Assembly: GCA_948470475.1 (NCBI GenBank)
Contig: OX419343.1
Location: 24,624,069 to 24,688,068 of the forward strand
Reading direction: 5' to 3'
Length of the DNA stretch: 64,000 bases
Source of the DNA: Galaxea fascicularis
Lineage: Eukaryota > Cnidaria > Anthozoa > Scleractinia > Euphylliidae
Positions 36,276 through 46,113 of the stretch are shown here, one piece after another. Each line of letters begins with the position of its first letter. Positions within the stretch are counted from its first letter, which is position 1. A program made the translations under genes and the position numbers. A model generated the notes under the pieces. The model saw only the letters and a program-made list of their open reading frames with translations. It was not told the origin of the DNA and ran no database searches.

Positions 36276-39200
36276 TATCTATAACAAATTTCGAGATTAA
36301 GAAGATTTTGAAAACCTCCTTTGGGTGAAAACGTCAGGGGTATGTTCCAGCAGTCTTACAAACAGTGGGAAAACATTATGAAGGAAGCCATTAAAGTGCA
36401 CATAATTGACGCGTGAATGGTGTGGGTGTCCAATTACAGGTATCCAATTACAAAAAGTTGAAATTGGATACCTGTAATTGGACACCCACGTGATCGCGCG
36501 TCAATTACGCGACAAATAGGCATGCGCAGAACCAATCAGAATCAAGAATTTTGTTATAGCTACGATTAATGATAAAATTGTGAACCTGGAGTCAGATGCA
36601 CTAACCACAAAGTTTGGCCCAACAGATATCTCCTGGCAGGCTCTAATTTCTCGTAGGCACAGCTCTGTTGTCATATGTGCATCTGTAGCATCATCCCGCA
36701 CACCCCATCGCATGTCGACAACCTGGTAAGCAATCATAAGTTTGTCAATTTGTTTTTTGAGTTTAGCTTTTCATTAGGATTTGATTATATGTAGTTTATT
36801 AGTTTTTATGATTAGATAGGGTTTTAAGAGTTCTTGTATACTTACATATGGGTTTCAATTTAGTCTTTGTTGTAATTTTTATATCTTATCATTGTTATGC
36901 GCATTGGAACACATATACATGTAACTTGTGCACAAGTATTAATAATAATAATAATAATAATAAATTAATAGAACACAACTTCCTAAAATAGTTTACCTAA
37001 TCCCTTAATCATCCCCCTCCCAAGTAAGGGGGGATGGGGGTTTGGGGGAGGTCATTCCCTGCAATCAGGGAATCACATTAACAAATGTTCACATTAACAA
37101 ATGAAATTACCTGGAACTCATAACCTTTCTTCTGACAGAAATCCCTCAGTTTTGGATAGACATGCTCCATGAGAGCATTACGCTCATGTTCCGTATCTAA
37201 ATAAATTCAACAGTTTAATACAGTTGGTATATTCAGTGGTGTATTCAGCTGTGTCTTTAAGTAATAATAATATTGATGCAGTCTCAATGAACAAACAAAA
37301 CAGCACCCACCTGTAAAAGTGGAGCTGAGAAAGATGCGGACAGTCCTTGTATTCACTGGACAATTTTCTTCTATAAAGCCCTGCAAAACCCTTTCCACTC
37401 TGAGGGAAAGATCAGATCTAAACAAATAACAACCACTGAATTAAAAGAAAAAACACTCATATTAAGATTACTATTTTGCTACAAGAGATGCATATTGGTC
37501 ACTTATTATTACTGGTAATAATGAACCCACCACACAATGGTCTTGAAAAGCTATTGACTTCCCAACCCTGCCAATTGTAACGAACAGATTTGTATGCCAC
37601 AACTCACATTATGAATTCTTAGCGAAAATTAAGGTTTCAAATTTTAAATGAAGATGCAGAAAATTTAGTTTGTTGACTACAGATTAAATTTCTACACTTC
37701 AAGTCTTTAGTGCTGTTACTGTCTTTCCCAGTGGTGGCTCAGCACCCTTGCATACATAAAGAGATCTGCTAGTCAAGGCCCACAATACACTGTACAAGCC
37801 AGCTTGACCCTCACCCTGTTGCAACCTGGACACTTTTCTTCCTTCCTTGAACAACATTTGTTCCTTTTGAAGTGCTAGTTCCTTTCAATGGAGCATTCGC
37901 TGTGGTTTTCTTTGCCTCAACAGCAGGTTTTACATCTTTCTTTGCGACTGGCTTGCCCTTCTCTCCAGACTGATTTGACTTTCCCACTGTTGTTGCAACA
38001 CTCTTAGCTTCGCTGGGTTTCTCTTTGCCTATCAACTTTTTCTTGGGAGCTTGCACTGGACTCGCTGGTTTCTTGTTAACTTCAATCTCCCTGTAAGTGG
38101 CATAATAATTATTATTATAAGAGCAGAGATTGTTAATTCCGATCAGGGAGAGGTGTCATAGGAGATGGCTCTGCTATAAAGTAGGAAAATTTAAAATGTA
38201 GTACTGCCTGTAAAAGAAAAGAATGTCGGTACTAGATGAAAGCAAATACTTTATGCCTAAGAGATTGGGGACAGTGGAAAGAGACAACTGAACAGAAAGT
38301 CACACAATGGTCAGCCTTGTTGCCAAAATTATTATTCTGCTATCATTAACTTATCACTTAATCATCTGGTTATGAATAGTAAAACTTCTTGTAAAATTTC
38401 CAGAAACCTTTTGAAGGGTATGCTGTTCCATCTGGAACTGCAACCCCTCTTCCCTCCCCTGGGTAGTTGTTAGACTTTAAAATTATGCCACCCTAATTGA
38501 CTGCACATATTCGATATGCACAAAAGTACTTAATTATACCCAGTGCAATATGCCATTCAAGTAATTACACCTGGCCTTGTAATGGTAAGGTACATGTAAT
38601 TACATTATAACTCTTAACCAAAAACCATTCACTGTTTTCGAACTAAACTTTCAGACTTTGTTTGAAATGATGTTTCTGCTAATGTGTTACCATGGCAACT
38701 GATATTAGTGTTGCAAGGATATTCAGTTGCCTGGCAAAACAAATGATGGTGATGATGATGATGATGACAATGATGACAGTAATATCTCTCCCAAAAATCT
38801 CCCTTGGCAATGCATACACTGTATGTGTACAGTGTATCACATCTGGTTTGCAACTTTCTTATAGACCTTGTTACAGTTTCCGAAGCCATCTTGACAGGTA
38901 GGCAAACGCTTCTGAAATAACAGTGTTTATATGGGAACTCCGATGTCAAATGACTTCCCGCAGACGCATGGGAAAAATTACAGAAAATGTATAAATAAAA
39001 AATTCCAATCAGGGCGAATTTTAGAGCAGTTAGAAACCTCAGATTTTCACATTAAAATCCTTTGGCTGGTAACTTCAGTTTCCAATTCATAAATTTTTCT
39101 ACATTCAAGGCTTATACAGGTTATTTGACATCGAAGTTCCCATATAAACACTGTTATTTCCGAAGCGTTTGCCTTCCCGTCAAGACGGCGTCGGAAACCG

Positions 39201-39534
39201 TGACAACGTCTATTGTTTTGATTCGCTAACTCTGTCTGCGTGCGGCCCTCACGCTGACAATTCAAATTACTGCGGTCTAAGGTTACAAACAGCACTTAAA
39301 GATAAGCTGCTTCCCTCACCTGCTTTCAGGCTTGAAATCCTGGTCCCCTTTGTCACCGTTTATACCTGAACTTGCAAGTTTGCTGTCGCTATCCGGAGCC
39401 AAGTTTGCGGATTCCGAACCACTTGGAATCGAGCTGGACACAGACCTGGGCTGAGTGTTTGTCATCCATCTAGCCGCTATAAGTGCAGCATTTGCAGTGG
39501 AATGTAAGGGCCTCTTGCTTGCTCCTGTACCCAT
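12288..39534 (-). CDS. NWD1: NWD1-like NACHT and WD-repeat protein, 24 coding exons
   Basis: STAND-type NTPase. The order is a DUF4062 (TIR-like) domain, a NACHT module and a WD40 region, as in vertebrate NWD1; human NWD1 is about 1,560 residues, this model 1,776. Exons in transcript order: 39320-39534, 37815-38090, 37311-37417, 37111-37196, 36606-36722, 35737-35852, 35112-35332, 33679-33951, 32326-32534, 30954-31096, 29744-29846, 29112-29324, 28291-28621, 26408-26701, 25053-25272, 23826-23973, 23389-23436, 21208-21379, 20407-20587, 18033-19363, 17655-17780, 16841-16998, 12563-12710, 12288-12382. Every junction is GT-AG and keeps frame; the stop is TAG at 12288-12290. The start ATG has G at -3 and +4. 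The best family match is the stretch PPLLWVRIRADLASYL in exon 14. Vertebrate NWD1 has been linked to androgen-receptor control and metabolic complexes; its role here is unknown, and an innate-immune role is only inference. The first exon and UTRs are unproven without transcripts. Confidence 0.9.
12843..12990 (+). mobile_element. tRNA-derived SINE, family A copy 1
   Basis: tRNA-like head with A box TTAGCTCAGTTGGTAGAGC and B box GAATTCGATTC, then a tail TTGTCAGGCCTTCTTTTCGCC that matches the copy at 50263. The stems are degenerate and the anticodon arm does not pair, so it is not a tRNA gene. It lies in NWD1 intron 23 (between exons 23 and 22 in transcript order). Confidence 0.75.
13055..13255. 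mobile_element. MITE, TCAGACGCCGAACTTTT inverted ends
   Basis: 29-bp terminal inverted repeats, TCAGACGCCGAACTTTTCAT on the left and, in inverse, TTAGACGCCGAACTTTTTAT on the right. A related half-copy (AACGCCGAACTTTTCATG) follows at 13390-13408. Non-coding. Confidence 0.75.
14971..15200 (+). mobile_element. tRNA-derived SINE, family B copy 1
   Basis: Head GGAGGCAGGATGGCCGCTGG with B box GGGTTCAAATCCCGCTCTG, then body TGTTGTTCTCGGTAAGTGCC and GGTTCAACCCCTCGGTCATC. Located in the NWD1 intron between exons 22 and 23. Confidence 0.75.
16149..16673. mobile_element. MITE with CAGTAAAAACCCGCGTG ends
   Basis: About 525 bp with terminal inverted repeats TACTGTAAAAACCCGCGTG and (in inverse) TACAGTAAAAACCCGCGTG, followed on both sides by AAGAACC. 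A TA at each edge fits a Tc1/mariner-type target duplication. The interior also contains further AGGTTCTTA repeats. No transposase. Confidence 0.75.
20683..20815. repeat. (CCGACCNACCTA)n low-complexity repeat
   Basis: Imperfect repeats of ACCGACCAACCTACC-like units in the NWD1 intron between exons 18 and 19. Any frame through it is an artefact. Confidence 0.75.
21817..22198 (+). pseudogene. RecQ-like helicase N-terminal fragment (in TIR element)
   Basis: Superfamily II helicase of the RecQ/WRN type. Walker A is VLPTGFGKSMIFTVFG, followed by VLVICPLKSIISDQI (motif Ia region). The likely original start is MMSSNVDRAIQSAFLG at 21817, but a frameshift near 21890 separates it from the LKRKQKQAIGSLLNGEDV frame. 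It stops after about 120 codons, before the DEAH box. It is broken and cannot act as a helicase. Confidence 0.8.
22264..22400. repeat. Three 54-bp satellite units inside the TIR element
   Basis: Units GTGAACCTAGATTTCGCCGT / AAATTAACGGCTAAATTATT are repeated at a spacing of about 55 bp, the same consensus as the array at 47515-48145. Confidence 0.85.
22365..22857 (-). pseudogene. Cys-x2-Cys zinc-finger domain fragment (in TIR element)
   Basis: On the minus strand 22857-22680 reads TNDKCRFCPLQFSVKYGNFG to RPSSENL, then a one-base frameshift, then 22680-22370 reads TLAELCEDLGFSVP and SERICKACGRNLRRTHNFYN. The C-x2-C pair, about 45-residue spacing and second C-x2-C resemble a ZAD-type zinc domain. 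In cnidarians such domains head large transposon-encoded proteins, though this is recalled knowledge, not a search. Only the N-terminal domain remains. Confidence 0.6.
24146..24299. mobile_element. MITE hairpin, CCAGGCCCCGGTTGTTCAAA ends
   Basis: 154 bp, arms CCAGGCCCCGGTTGTTCAAA and the inverse of CGTTTGAACAACTGGGGCCT, with GGATAGCGCTATCCACCGG next to each end. In the intron between NWD1 exons 16 and 15. Confidence 0.85.
25960..26240. repeat. Two poly(A) tracts with upstream AATAAA
   Basis: AATAAAATTA followed by 18 A at 25979-25996, and AATAAAATGG then 18 A at 26219-26237. Each looks like the 3' end of a retroposed sequence, but no source gene is recognisable upstream. Confidence 0.5.
26866..26992. 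repeat. (GAT)n microsatellite
   Basis: Imperfect GATGATGACGATGAC run between NWD1 exons 13 and 14. Similar tracts occur at 29917-30050, 30263-30305, 38743-38775 and 51892-52130. Confidence 0.9.
27250..27490 (+). pseudogene. LINE reverse-transcriptase C-terminal relic
   Basis: The frame contains NIVVPRFNSQFLKNSISYRG and then AILWNAVSTHF, another copy of the CR1/L2-like RT C-terminal signature. It is 5'-truncated and antisense to NWD1 intron 13. A downstream LINE-like 3' region ends in ATGTATGCATGTATGTATG near 27920-27945. Confidence 0.6.
27500..27710. mobile_element. MITE with 34-bp inverted ends
   Basis: Ends TTACGGTCTTTCCCGTAAAA and (inverse) TTACAGTCTTTCCCGTAAAA, each continuing CCGTGAACACC. 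211 bp, non-coding, NWD1 intron 13. Confidence 0.8.
28002..28262. mobile_element. MITE, ATATGCTCGGATATTTGTCC arms
   Basis: The hairpin 28114-28256 has 40-plus-bp arms (ATATGCTCGGATATTTGTCC / GGACAAATATCCGAGCATAT) that end 29 bp from NWD1 exon 13. The preceding ATCAAATATTTTCGCTCTCACGCGATTGG recurs at about 60685-60715 in TBC1D5 intron 20, so both belong to one family. Confidence 0.8.
28650..28945. repeat. Minisatellite, GGTCCATGGTGACCC-like units
   Basis: Imperfect repeats of about 30 bp, with variants such as CCAATATTGATCCAGGGTCA, CAGTATCGGTCCATGGTGAC and ATATTGGCCCATGGAGAC. In the NWD1 intron between exons 12 and 13. Confidence 0.75.
29359..29612 (+). mobile_element. tRNA-derived SINE, family C
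   Basis: Head GGGTTGGCACAGTGGTGAGA with B box GGGTTCGATTCCCGG, body GAGAGGTTTTTCTCTGGGTA then CTCCGGTTTCCCCCTCTC, and a tail of AATAATATTATTATT. Located in NWD1 intron 11. Confidence 0.8.
29917..30050. repeat. (GAT)n microsatellite
   Basis: Imperfect GATGATGGTGGTGATGGTAA run in NWD1 intron 10, read as a His-rich frame on the minus strand. Confidence 0.9.
31307..31545 (+). mobile_element. tRNA-derived SINE, family B copy 2
   Basis: Same family as 14971: head GGAGGCAGGATGGCCGAGTG, B box GGGTTCAAATCCCCGCTCTG, body TGTTGTTCTGGGTAAGTGCC, ending near TTTATTTATATATATTTT. Located in NWD1 intron 9. Confidence 0.8.
32048..32276. mobile_element. MITE, palindromic, GACGGATCATCCG ends
   Basis: Long inverted repeat: GGGCAAACAAGTGTAGTTTG TCTGATAAT on the left mirrors ATTATCAGACGAACTACACTTGTTTGCCC on the right, and TACGGGAAAACAGATG mirrors CATCTGTTTTCCCGTA. 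It lies 50 bp beyond the splice donor of NWD1 exon 9, and the exon 9 frame stays open through it. Confidence 0.8.
33039..33200. repeat. GGAGTTAAA-rich dispersed repeat
   Basis: At least five copies of GGAGTTAAA or its inverse TTTAACTCC, starting ACACAGTAAAAACTATTCC. Non-coding. Confidence 0.6.
36127..36266. mobile_element. MITE hairpin, AGTAATTGGACCTCGTGTCG ends
   Basis: 140 bp. The first about 40 bases (AGTAATTGGACCTCGTGTCG and TACAATTCAGGGAGTAATC) are mirrored exactly at the other end. Confidence 0.85.
36269..36570. mobile_element. MITE with internal hairpin
   Basis: Ends TTAATCGTATCTATAACAAA and (inverse) ATTAATCGTAGCTATAACAAAA. Internal perfect hairpin 36422-36489 with 28-bp arms (GTGGGTGTCCAATTACAGGT). 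The same end sequence recurs at about 45424-45446 next to TBC1D5 exon 4. The element stops 36 bp before NWD1 exon 5. Confidence 0.75.
37815..39534 (-). other. NWD1: NWD1 exons 1-2: disordered N terminus with myristoylation-like start
   Basis: Residues 1-163. The protein opens MGTGASKR, which has Gly2, Ser6 and basic residues at 7-8, the pattern used by N-myristoyltransferase substrates. The rest is Ser/Pro-rich in exon 1, then Lys/Ala/Thr-rich and strongly basic in exon 2, with no recognisable fold. Exon 1 ends at 39320 before GTGAGG; exon 2 is 37815-38090. This extension lies before the first conserved family segment in exon 3. The acylation is a prediction from the motif, not shown. Confidence 0.7.
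38864..39210. repeat. 88-bp inverted duplication near NWD1 exon 1
   Basis: 38864-38951 and 39123-39210 match in opposite orientation over 88 bp (shared AGTTCCCATATAAACACTGT and GAAGCGTTTGCC) with about 10 differences. The minus-strand copy at 38864 contains an ATG in the phrase MASETVTRSIRKLQTRCD, whereas the other copy has ACG there. Confidence 0.75.
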
Positions 39535-40663
39535 GTCTCAAGCGAAGAACAAATGCTGATTTCTTACAAGAGAAAAGTTGGCATGATCAATGATCAATAT
39601 CATGCTTAATCGTACTAAGCTTAATTAAGCTTTCTGTTTTGAGATCAAGACATCTGGATGTGATCTACAACCAGCTGAAAATGTCAAAAAAGTTGCCTGG
39701 AAGTTTCTTTGGTATTTCGTTGACTGCTTTTTCTGGCAATAAAACTTATCTCGCAAAATCAGCTGAACAAGAGCAATATCATCTGATCGAAGTGGGCAAT
39801 CGATCACTTTCAGTCCGCCATCTTTGAAATGGCTTCCGGGTTTTCAACCAACCTCGTTCCCAGGGTCTCTCCTCTTCCCGTCCCCTGGAGCGAGAGAGAA
39901 AGAGGAGAGGAGGGAGGGCTGGGACGGTCTAGGATCTTCCAAACGTACGGACGCCCATTCTGTAAATGTTTTGTTTTCAATTATTATTTGTTTCATTATT
40001 TTTTTCAACAAGAATTTTTAAACTTACAAAATTCACCTGCTATTGCTGGCCTGTCCCACACATCTTCTCATCGACGCCCACGTTAGCCTGCGTCGCAGAC
40101 AGTGAACACACCGCCGGAATACAGTCGGATAAAATCTCGGTTTTCACCAAGGTCGGCTGCAACGCAGGATATGAAATTGCATGTTCCAATGACAGATCAT
40201 TTCTTCTACACACTGTGTCGAACAATGCAAATCCTAATTTTTTCCGATTCCATCACTGTCAAATTATTAGTCTAGATTTCCCCAAATGTCCTGTTTTCAC
40301 GAATTTAGCACAATACGGACACAATTTTAATTAAGAGACGAATGTGATCTTCGCGGTCGAGCATTTTGTTATTTTCTGTTTTTTTTTTCTTTTTTAAAAG
40401 ATTTTTGTCCTCGTTGTTTAGAATAGGATGAAATAATTTCTTGAACAAATTACTAATAGTTCTAAATAAAAAGAATACAACATTAACTTCATAACTGTCA
40501 CTTGGGGAGAAAATTGATTTGATCATGTTCTGAGAAACCTGAGCCTGCAATACACTTCCGCTTTTCCCCGACAAAATGGAGCATTGGTCTGAGTGCACAC
40601 CTAAACAAGTACGTTTTATGAAGCCATGAAAGGTGTAATATTGTGTTGTACATTCTAAATGAA
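39535..40663. promoter_or_regulatory. Shared upstream region between NWD1 and TBC1D5
   Basis: About 1.1 kb separates the two divergent start codons, so both promoters and 5' UTRs must lie here unless an upstream non-coding exon exists. A dispersed repeat occupies about 39843-39935 (GGTCTCTCCTCTTCCCGTCC and neighbours), which puts the unique core promoters probably at 39535-39840 and 40330-40660. I see no clear TATA box in either position. Confidence 0.5.
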
Positions 40664-43600
40664 ATGGAGAAGTACTCAGGAAAGAATACTGATATCTCCG
40701 CGGAAGATATCCTCAAAGCGTTGGACCGTTTTGGCTCTAAAATGCCAAGCCCCATTGAAGATGAACGAGGTACGTGTTAATTTTGGCTTGAAAACTGTGA
40801 GTTTTTGCAGTTGTGTTCCGATATCACGTTTCGAATGTTTATCTTGATCTCTTTACAGATATTAAGGTAGTCTTTGGAGCTTTAGTAAATAGCAAAAATC
40901 GGTCGCTGACTGTGTAAAAACGGATGTGTTCTTCCAGATCAATCCAATTTGTGATTTTTGGGTCATGCTGAAGCTTTATAAATTGCGCATTTTCATTCGT
41001 TTTAATAAGTAAACTTGTACACTGTAACTCTCTCATACCGTAAATCTGTGGGTGCTTGTATAATATAAATATAAACTCATTCCTCTGCTGAATATTCAAG
41101 TCTTGAAGCACAAAACAGTGCCAATAACTTTGACATTTGAAGTTGATTTTTAATGCCATACATAAGCTGAACGCCTGAAGTAATTTTTCTTCTTTATTAG
41201 CTCAACGTAAGCTTAAGTTAAGTCTTATATATTTGCCCCATAGTTTACCGTTTCGTAACATATTCAACGGATGCTTGCTCAACAAGGCTTTCAAATAATT
41301 TCAGAAATCAGTAATTTTAATCGTGAGTCATGTGCTTGTGTCTCGGGTATTTCCTATTGAAAATTTAATTTCGTCCTTTATTTCCGAGAAAAGATTATAT
41401 TACTAAAATTGGCCTTACGGCAAACAATTTTTATTTCTCAGACAGTGAGTTCAAAACAGAATAAACAAATGACAATTTGCCTTGAGGGATGTTAATTTTT
41501 AGATCATTTTGTTTTCAAGTGAACCTAAATCGTGAGCTCTCCTGTTAGATGTGCTGCATGAATGTACATCTTTGTCTTGTTTTTTACTTGAATTTTAAAT
41601 CTGGTTAAATTTCTGCTATTGTGGTAATATTGTACATAGTACTTGATTAAAAGTTGTCATTGATAATACAAAATATGAATGCAAGATATATAATGTAAAA
41701 TCACTCTATGCATTCTACTTGTAAAAATAGATCTTAACACTTTAAAATGATGCATTATTCAGTGAAAAGAAATTTGGCCTCTGGAGATATTTTATGTAGA
41801 TTTTAATTTTTTTCTTTAAATTAGTGATACTGCTGAAAAGTAGAGAAGTACATTGCAAACATTTCCCCCTAAAATGCAGCTGGAAAAATTTTGTATTTAA
41901 CTGAATGGACATAGATGATGATAAACATAAAATTCATTGTCATCAGCTGACATACAGATGATTGAGACAAACCAGTCATCAAACACTTCTTAATTATTAA
42001 AAGATGTGTTTAAATGCCAATGGCATCAAGGTTTGGAAATTAAATAAGGAATAATTATGTTTTCTGGTACATCAAACTGATTTCGATGAGCCGAGTGTCG
42101 ATGAAAAAGTATATTTGGCTGAAGAAATAATTTGCATGACTAATTAAATTAAAAAAAAAGGCATTTCTTTCCCTTCCCTTTCAAGTCGGAGCTAGTTTTT
42201 TTGTGATGTGATTTTGTCTTCTAAAGAATATAATGTCTTGTATTTTAATGTACTGAACTGGCTTGCACAATTAGAGGTGTACTCTCAATTTTCTCAGATC
42301 ACAGGCTTTAGTCTGTGGCAGACTAACTAGGTATTATGTTATGAACACAGTTCCATGGTTTATAATTTTTGTTTTTTTCCCAATGCCATTTGATCCAATC
42401 AAGACAGTGGAATGCTTTTCCTGTTTCAGCCTGTCAAATTAGGAATTGAGTAAAAAATTCTTCTTTTTGCTAAACTTTGAAAAAACCTTACATTACCGTC
42501 AGTAAATCTTATGTTAATCCTCTGGTGTAATTAGGGGGGGGGGGTGTAGGAGGGGAGGGCCGAGGTGGTTATGGTATCAGTTATTTTTAAATCTGTTATG
42601 TGCCCTAAGAGATAAAAAAATAATATTAATTTAATATTAGTAAGCAGCAATAATCAGTTGGTTTTTGTTTTTGCTATGCAGATGATCCATTTGTTTCTTC
42701 AAACTCATCTTCCTTTATCGATGATCCCCTTGGCAATCAGCGACTCAGTTTTATCTCTGTTGATGGAAGCGAGATTGATTCAGACTATAGTTCTGCCAGT
42801 TCAGTGATCCATGGTGTGTCTGAAGAGCAGAGAAACCTTGAGTATGTTTTGTTAATTGCACTGACAACATTTAAAGGATGTTATGGAAGAAGTGATGTTT
42901 GATGTAATATTTAATTCTCCCTGTGATTCACAAGGAGAATTCAAGGTAATTTGAAAGGAGAATCTGTATTTATCAGATGTTATTGAGGGTGTTTTCCAGG
43001 TGTCCCTTTATTTGTAAGGTCACCTCTCTCTGACTTGTTGCGGTGGCATGGCCAGGTTGTCTTAGTAGACTTATTGGGTGGTTTTAGATATTATTCATAC
43101 CTCCCTTTGGCAAAATCATGGGAAATTCACCTGGGGAGGGGTTTATGGTATTTCAGTTTTCCTCTTGTGGTATCTTGGTTTTTATTACCTAAGAGTTCTG
43201 TCAGTATTAACTGGGTCCTTGTATATACTTAGGTGGTTTTATCATTTTAATTAGGTTTTGAGATTGTATTGCTAGTTCTGCCCATAAAAAGTAACAATCT
43301 TAGTTTGTGGTATTGACAGAGGTTGTACTCAACCTGCGTTACCTTCCACTTGAATTTCAATTATTTGGTAATCCAACCGGTAGTTGTCGGCTTCAATATT
43401 GTGCTGACTTGTTAAGGTACCCCAGCTGAATGACTAATACATGATTGTCATTTTGTTGAAGGATAGAGTGGCAGGCTCTTTTTGGTTCAACTGCATATTA
43501 TACCACAGTAAGATGTCTCTTTATTTTTATTTTTTTTTTAATTATAGTGGAACCCCATGTTACGACCACCCTGTTAATATCTCCACACCATTATTATCAC

Positions 43601-45881
43601 CACTTTTTGTGCCATGAATTGCAAAAGCCTACTCATTTTCATACTTGAAAACCCTGTTAATCTGACTACCCTGTTAACATGACCAAATTTTCACAACCTG
43701 GTGTTGGTCTTATTAACAGGATTCCATTGTACAACCCGATTAAAAATACAAAATAGGAAGACAAGAATGATAAAACAAAATTATGTGGAAAGTTATTTTA
43801 ATGGCTAATTTGACCTTAAAGATTTGCTACTTTAGCTAATGCTACCATAACCCACAGACCTGTACCACATCGTACTCATCATAGGCTACATGATTCTTGC
43901 ATGATTTATTTCATTTTCAAGTGCTCTACCATGCCGTATCCTACCTTACAACACTGCACTTTGTGCTACTCTGACCTCTTGATCCTAGTCAAGAATAAAA
44001 TGCAAATACCGGTTACCACACATGTACTTCATTGTCACCATACTCTGTTGCATGCCACCCAACCGCACCATTCCCTTACATAACCTATATAAGCATATAC
44101 CACACAAGTGATAGGTGCATGTTCTGATTGGTTAACTCGGAGGTGATTAGCAAAGCACTATTCACCTCCAAGCAGCTATGTTTCAGTTTTTGAAGAGGAA
44201 ATTATATGAATAAACACTCTAGTTATTCAGCTTGTGTGGTATATACTAAAACAATCCTCAGTGTTGGTGAAAGTGGTGGATATTTACCTCACCACTTTGT
44301 GGCTCGGTAAATATCCAACACTAAATATTCACCTCCACTTTGGTGAACAACTATACTGTCCTGTATCTCATCCTACCAGTCTTTACTACTTCTTATCATA
44401 CTTGCTATTTAAACTCCACTCATTCCTTACCAACCCACATCATTACTCAAAATAAGCAAACAAACAACTCTCCTACAACTTTTTGGCATCCAATTAAACT
44501 TCACAAGTGCTAGGAGAATGGCTCAAATCAAGCCACACCCCTGAAGGCTCCAGTGTCTTGAGAGCTCAACGTTCAAATCCCAGTTGAAATTATTTTATCT
44601 TTAACATATAGATCAGACAACATGCTCTTGATGGCAAGCTTCGGTTTTCCAAATTCAGAAGCATCTGCTGGAAGGTAAGGCTTAAAAGGACCCATTGCAG
44701 TGCTGGAAAGAACAATAATTATTGGTTGTCAGACATTGTCTGACCAAATTTTGAAAATGTTCGGCCAACTTCACATTATGATTGGACATGATGTCCGAAC
44801 ATGATGTCCAAACAAATTTAAATACAGCTTTCAAAATTCCGTAATGAATTATGTTAAGCTAATTAATGTTTGGTCAAATTAATAAAATGTTTGACCAAAA
44901 GGAAGATTTGAAAGGACAAATGTCTCGTTATGGTAGGAAAATCCAGCACTGTATTGTCTCTCAAACTCTCAAATGAAAGATTTAATATGTAACTACTCAC
45001 TACAACCACTTTACTCCACTCCCTAAGCCTAAAAGTGGCTCCATGTGAGTGTGGGTGTGCATGGATGTGGGTACAAAATGTTTCAAAATATACAAACATA
45101 TCCTTCTGGGTTTTGTGTTTGATGACTGCACAGGCTGAGGGGTGCTCCTTGACCCAGCCTTGGCCCTTTCTGTCCTAATTGGCCGTTCCGAAATTTAAAA
45201 GGGAACTGGGGCGAGTTTCAAATTTTGAAGTAATCGATAAATTGACACCATCACATGAAAGATAACATTGAGATTGGTCATTTGACCAAGTTTGATTCTT
45301 TTAGGTTGAACAGAGACCAAGTTATGGACCTTGAAACATAGCTCAAAATCCATACAAACGTCTCTAATTTTAATTTCAATTACTCGACAAACTGTAGGCA
45401 TGTGAAGAACCATTCAGAATCGATAATTTTGTTATAGATACGATTATACAGTATACCATTTAATTGCAGGTATTTTTGGAGTGCCTTCCAGAGGAAAAGG
45501 ACGATTGGGTTACTAAGACAACAAAACTCCGGAATGACTATACCCAGTTTAAAAGCAAAGTGAGATAATCAGTGTTATTCATAAGTAACAAGAAATTCGC
45601 CAAATTTGAAAGCGGCCGTTTTGGCCATTTGGACCCCCTTCGTGCTTAGAATGTAGTTCAAGTCGATCGTAATTTAAAATTTTAAGACTTTGAGTAAACA
45701 CTTCTGTCCTAGAGACTCTTAGCAGCATGATGCATGACGATTAACTTGCATGATCATTTCAAGTCCGCGGTTGAGAAGTAATTTTTGAAGAGTATTTGGC
45801 CATTGCCGTACAAATCAACCACATCACAAGCCGCGTACTAACTATTTGAAAGCTAGCTTTAGCTATAGCGGTGCCTTACTG

Positions 45882-45913
<32 letters not shown>

Positions 45914-45914
45914 C

Positions 45915-45946
<32 letters not shown>

Positions 45947-46068
45947 CTGCGCACTTGAAACATTCGATTCCCACTCGGCAATCTTGTATACACGTTTTTT
46001 ATAGTAATTTTTTACTGAAGATTTTTAACCGAGTAATCACCGTCAGTAAAAAAACACTACTACTAATT

Positions 46069-46113
<45 letters not shown>

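Larger units (their letters stand above)
35112..37417 (-). other. NWD1: NWD1 exons 3-7: DUF4062 / TIR-like domain
   Basis: Residues about 188-285 carry the DUF4062 signature. It starts with RTVRIFLSSTFTDTEHER, continues with a YPKLRDFCQKKGYEFQVVD segment and MRWGVRD, and ends with SEKYGYRP. The following WYQKDENCFP segment of exon 7 matches the NWD1 linker (RYFQRDENAFP in the human protein, recalled from knowledge). DUF4062 is placed among the TIR-like, nucleotide-binding folds and also begins TEP1-type proteins. Exons are 37311-37417, 37111-37196, 36606-36722, 35737-35852 and 35112-35332. Whether it cleaves NAD cannot be judged from sequence alone. Confidence 0.8.
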
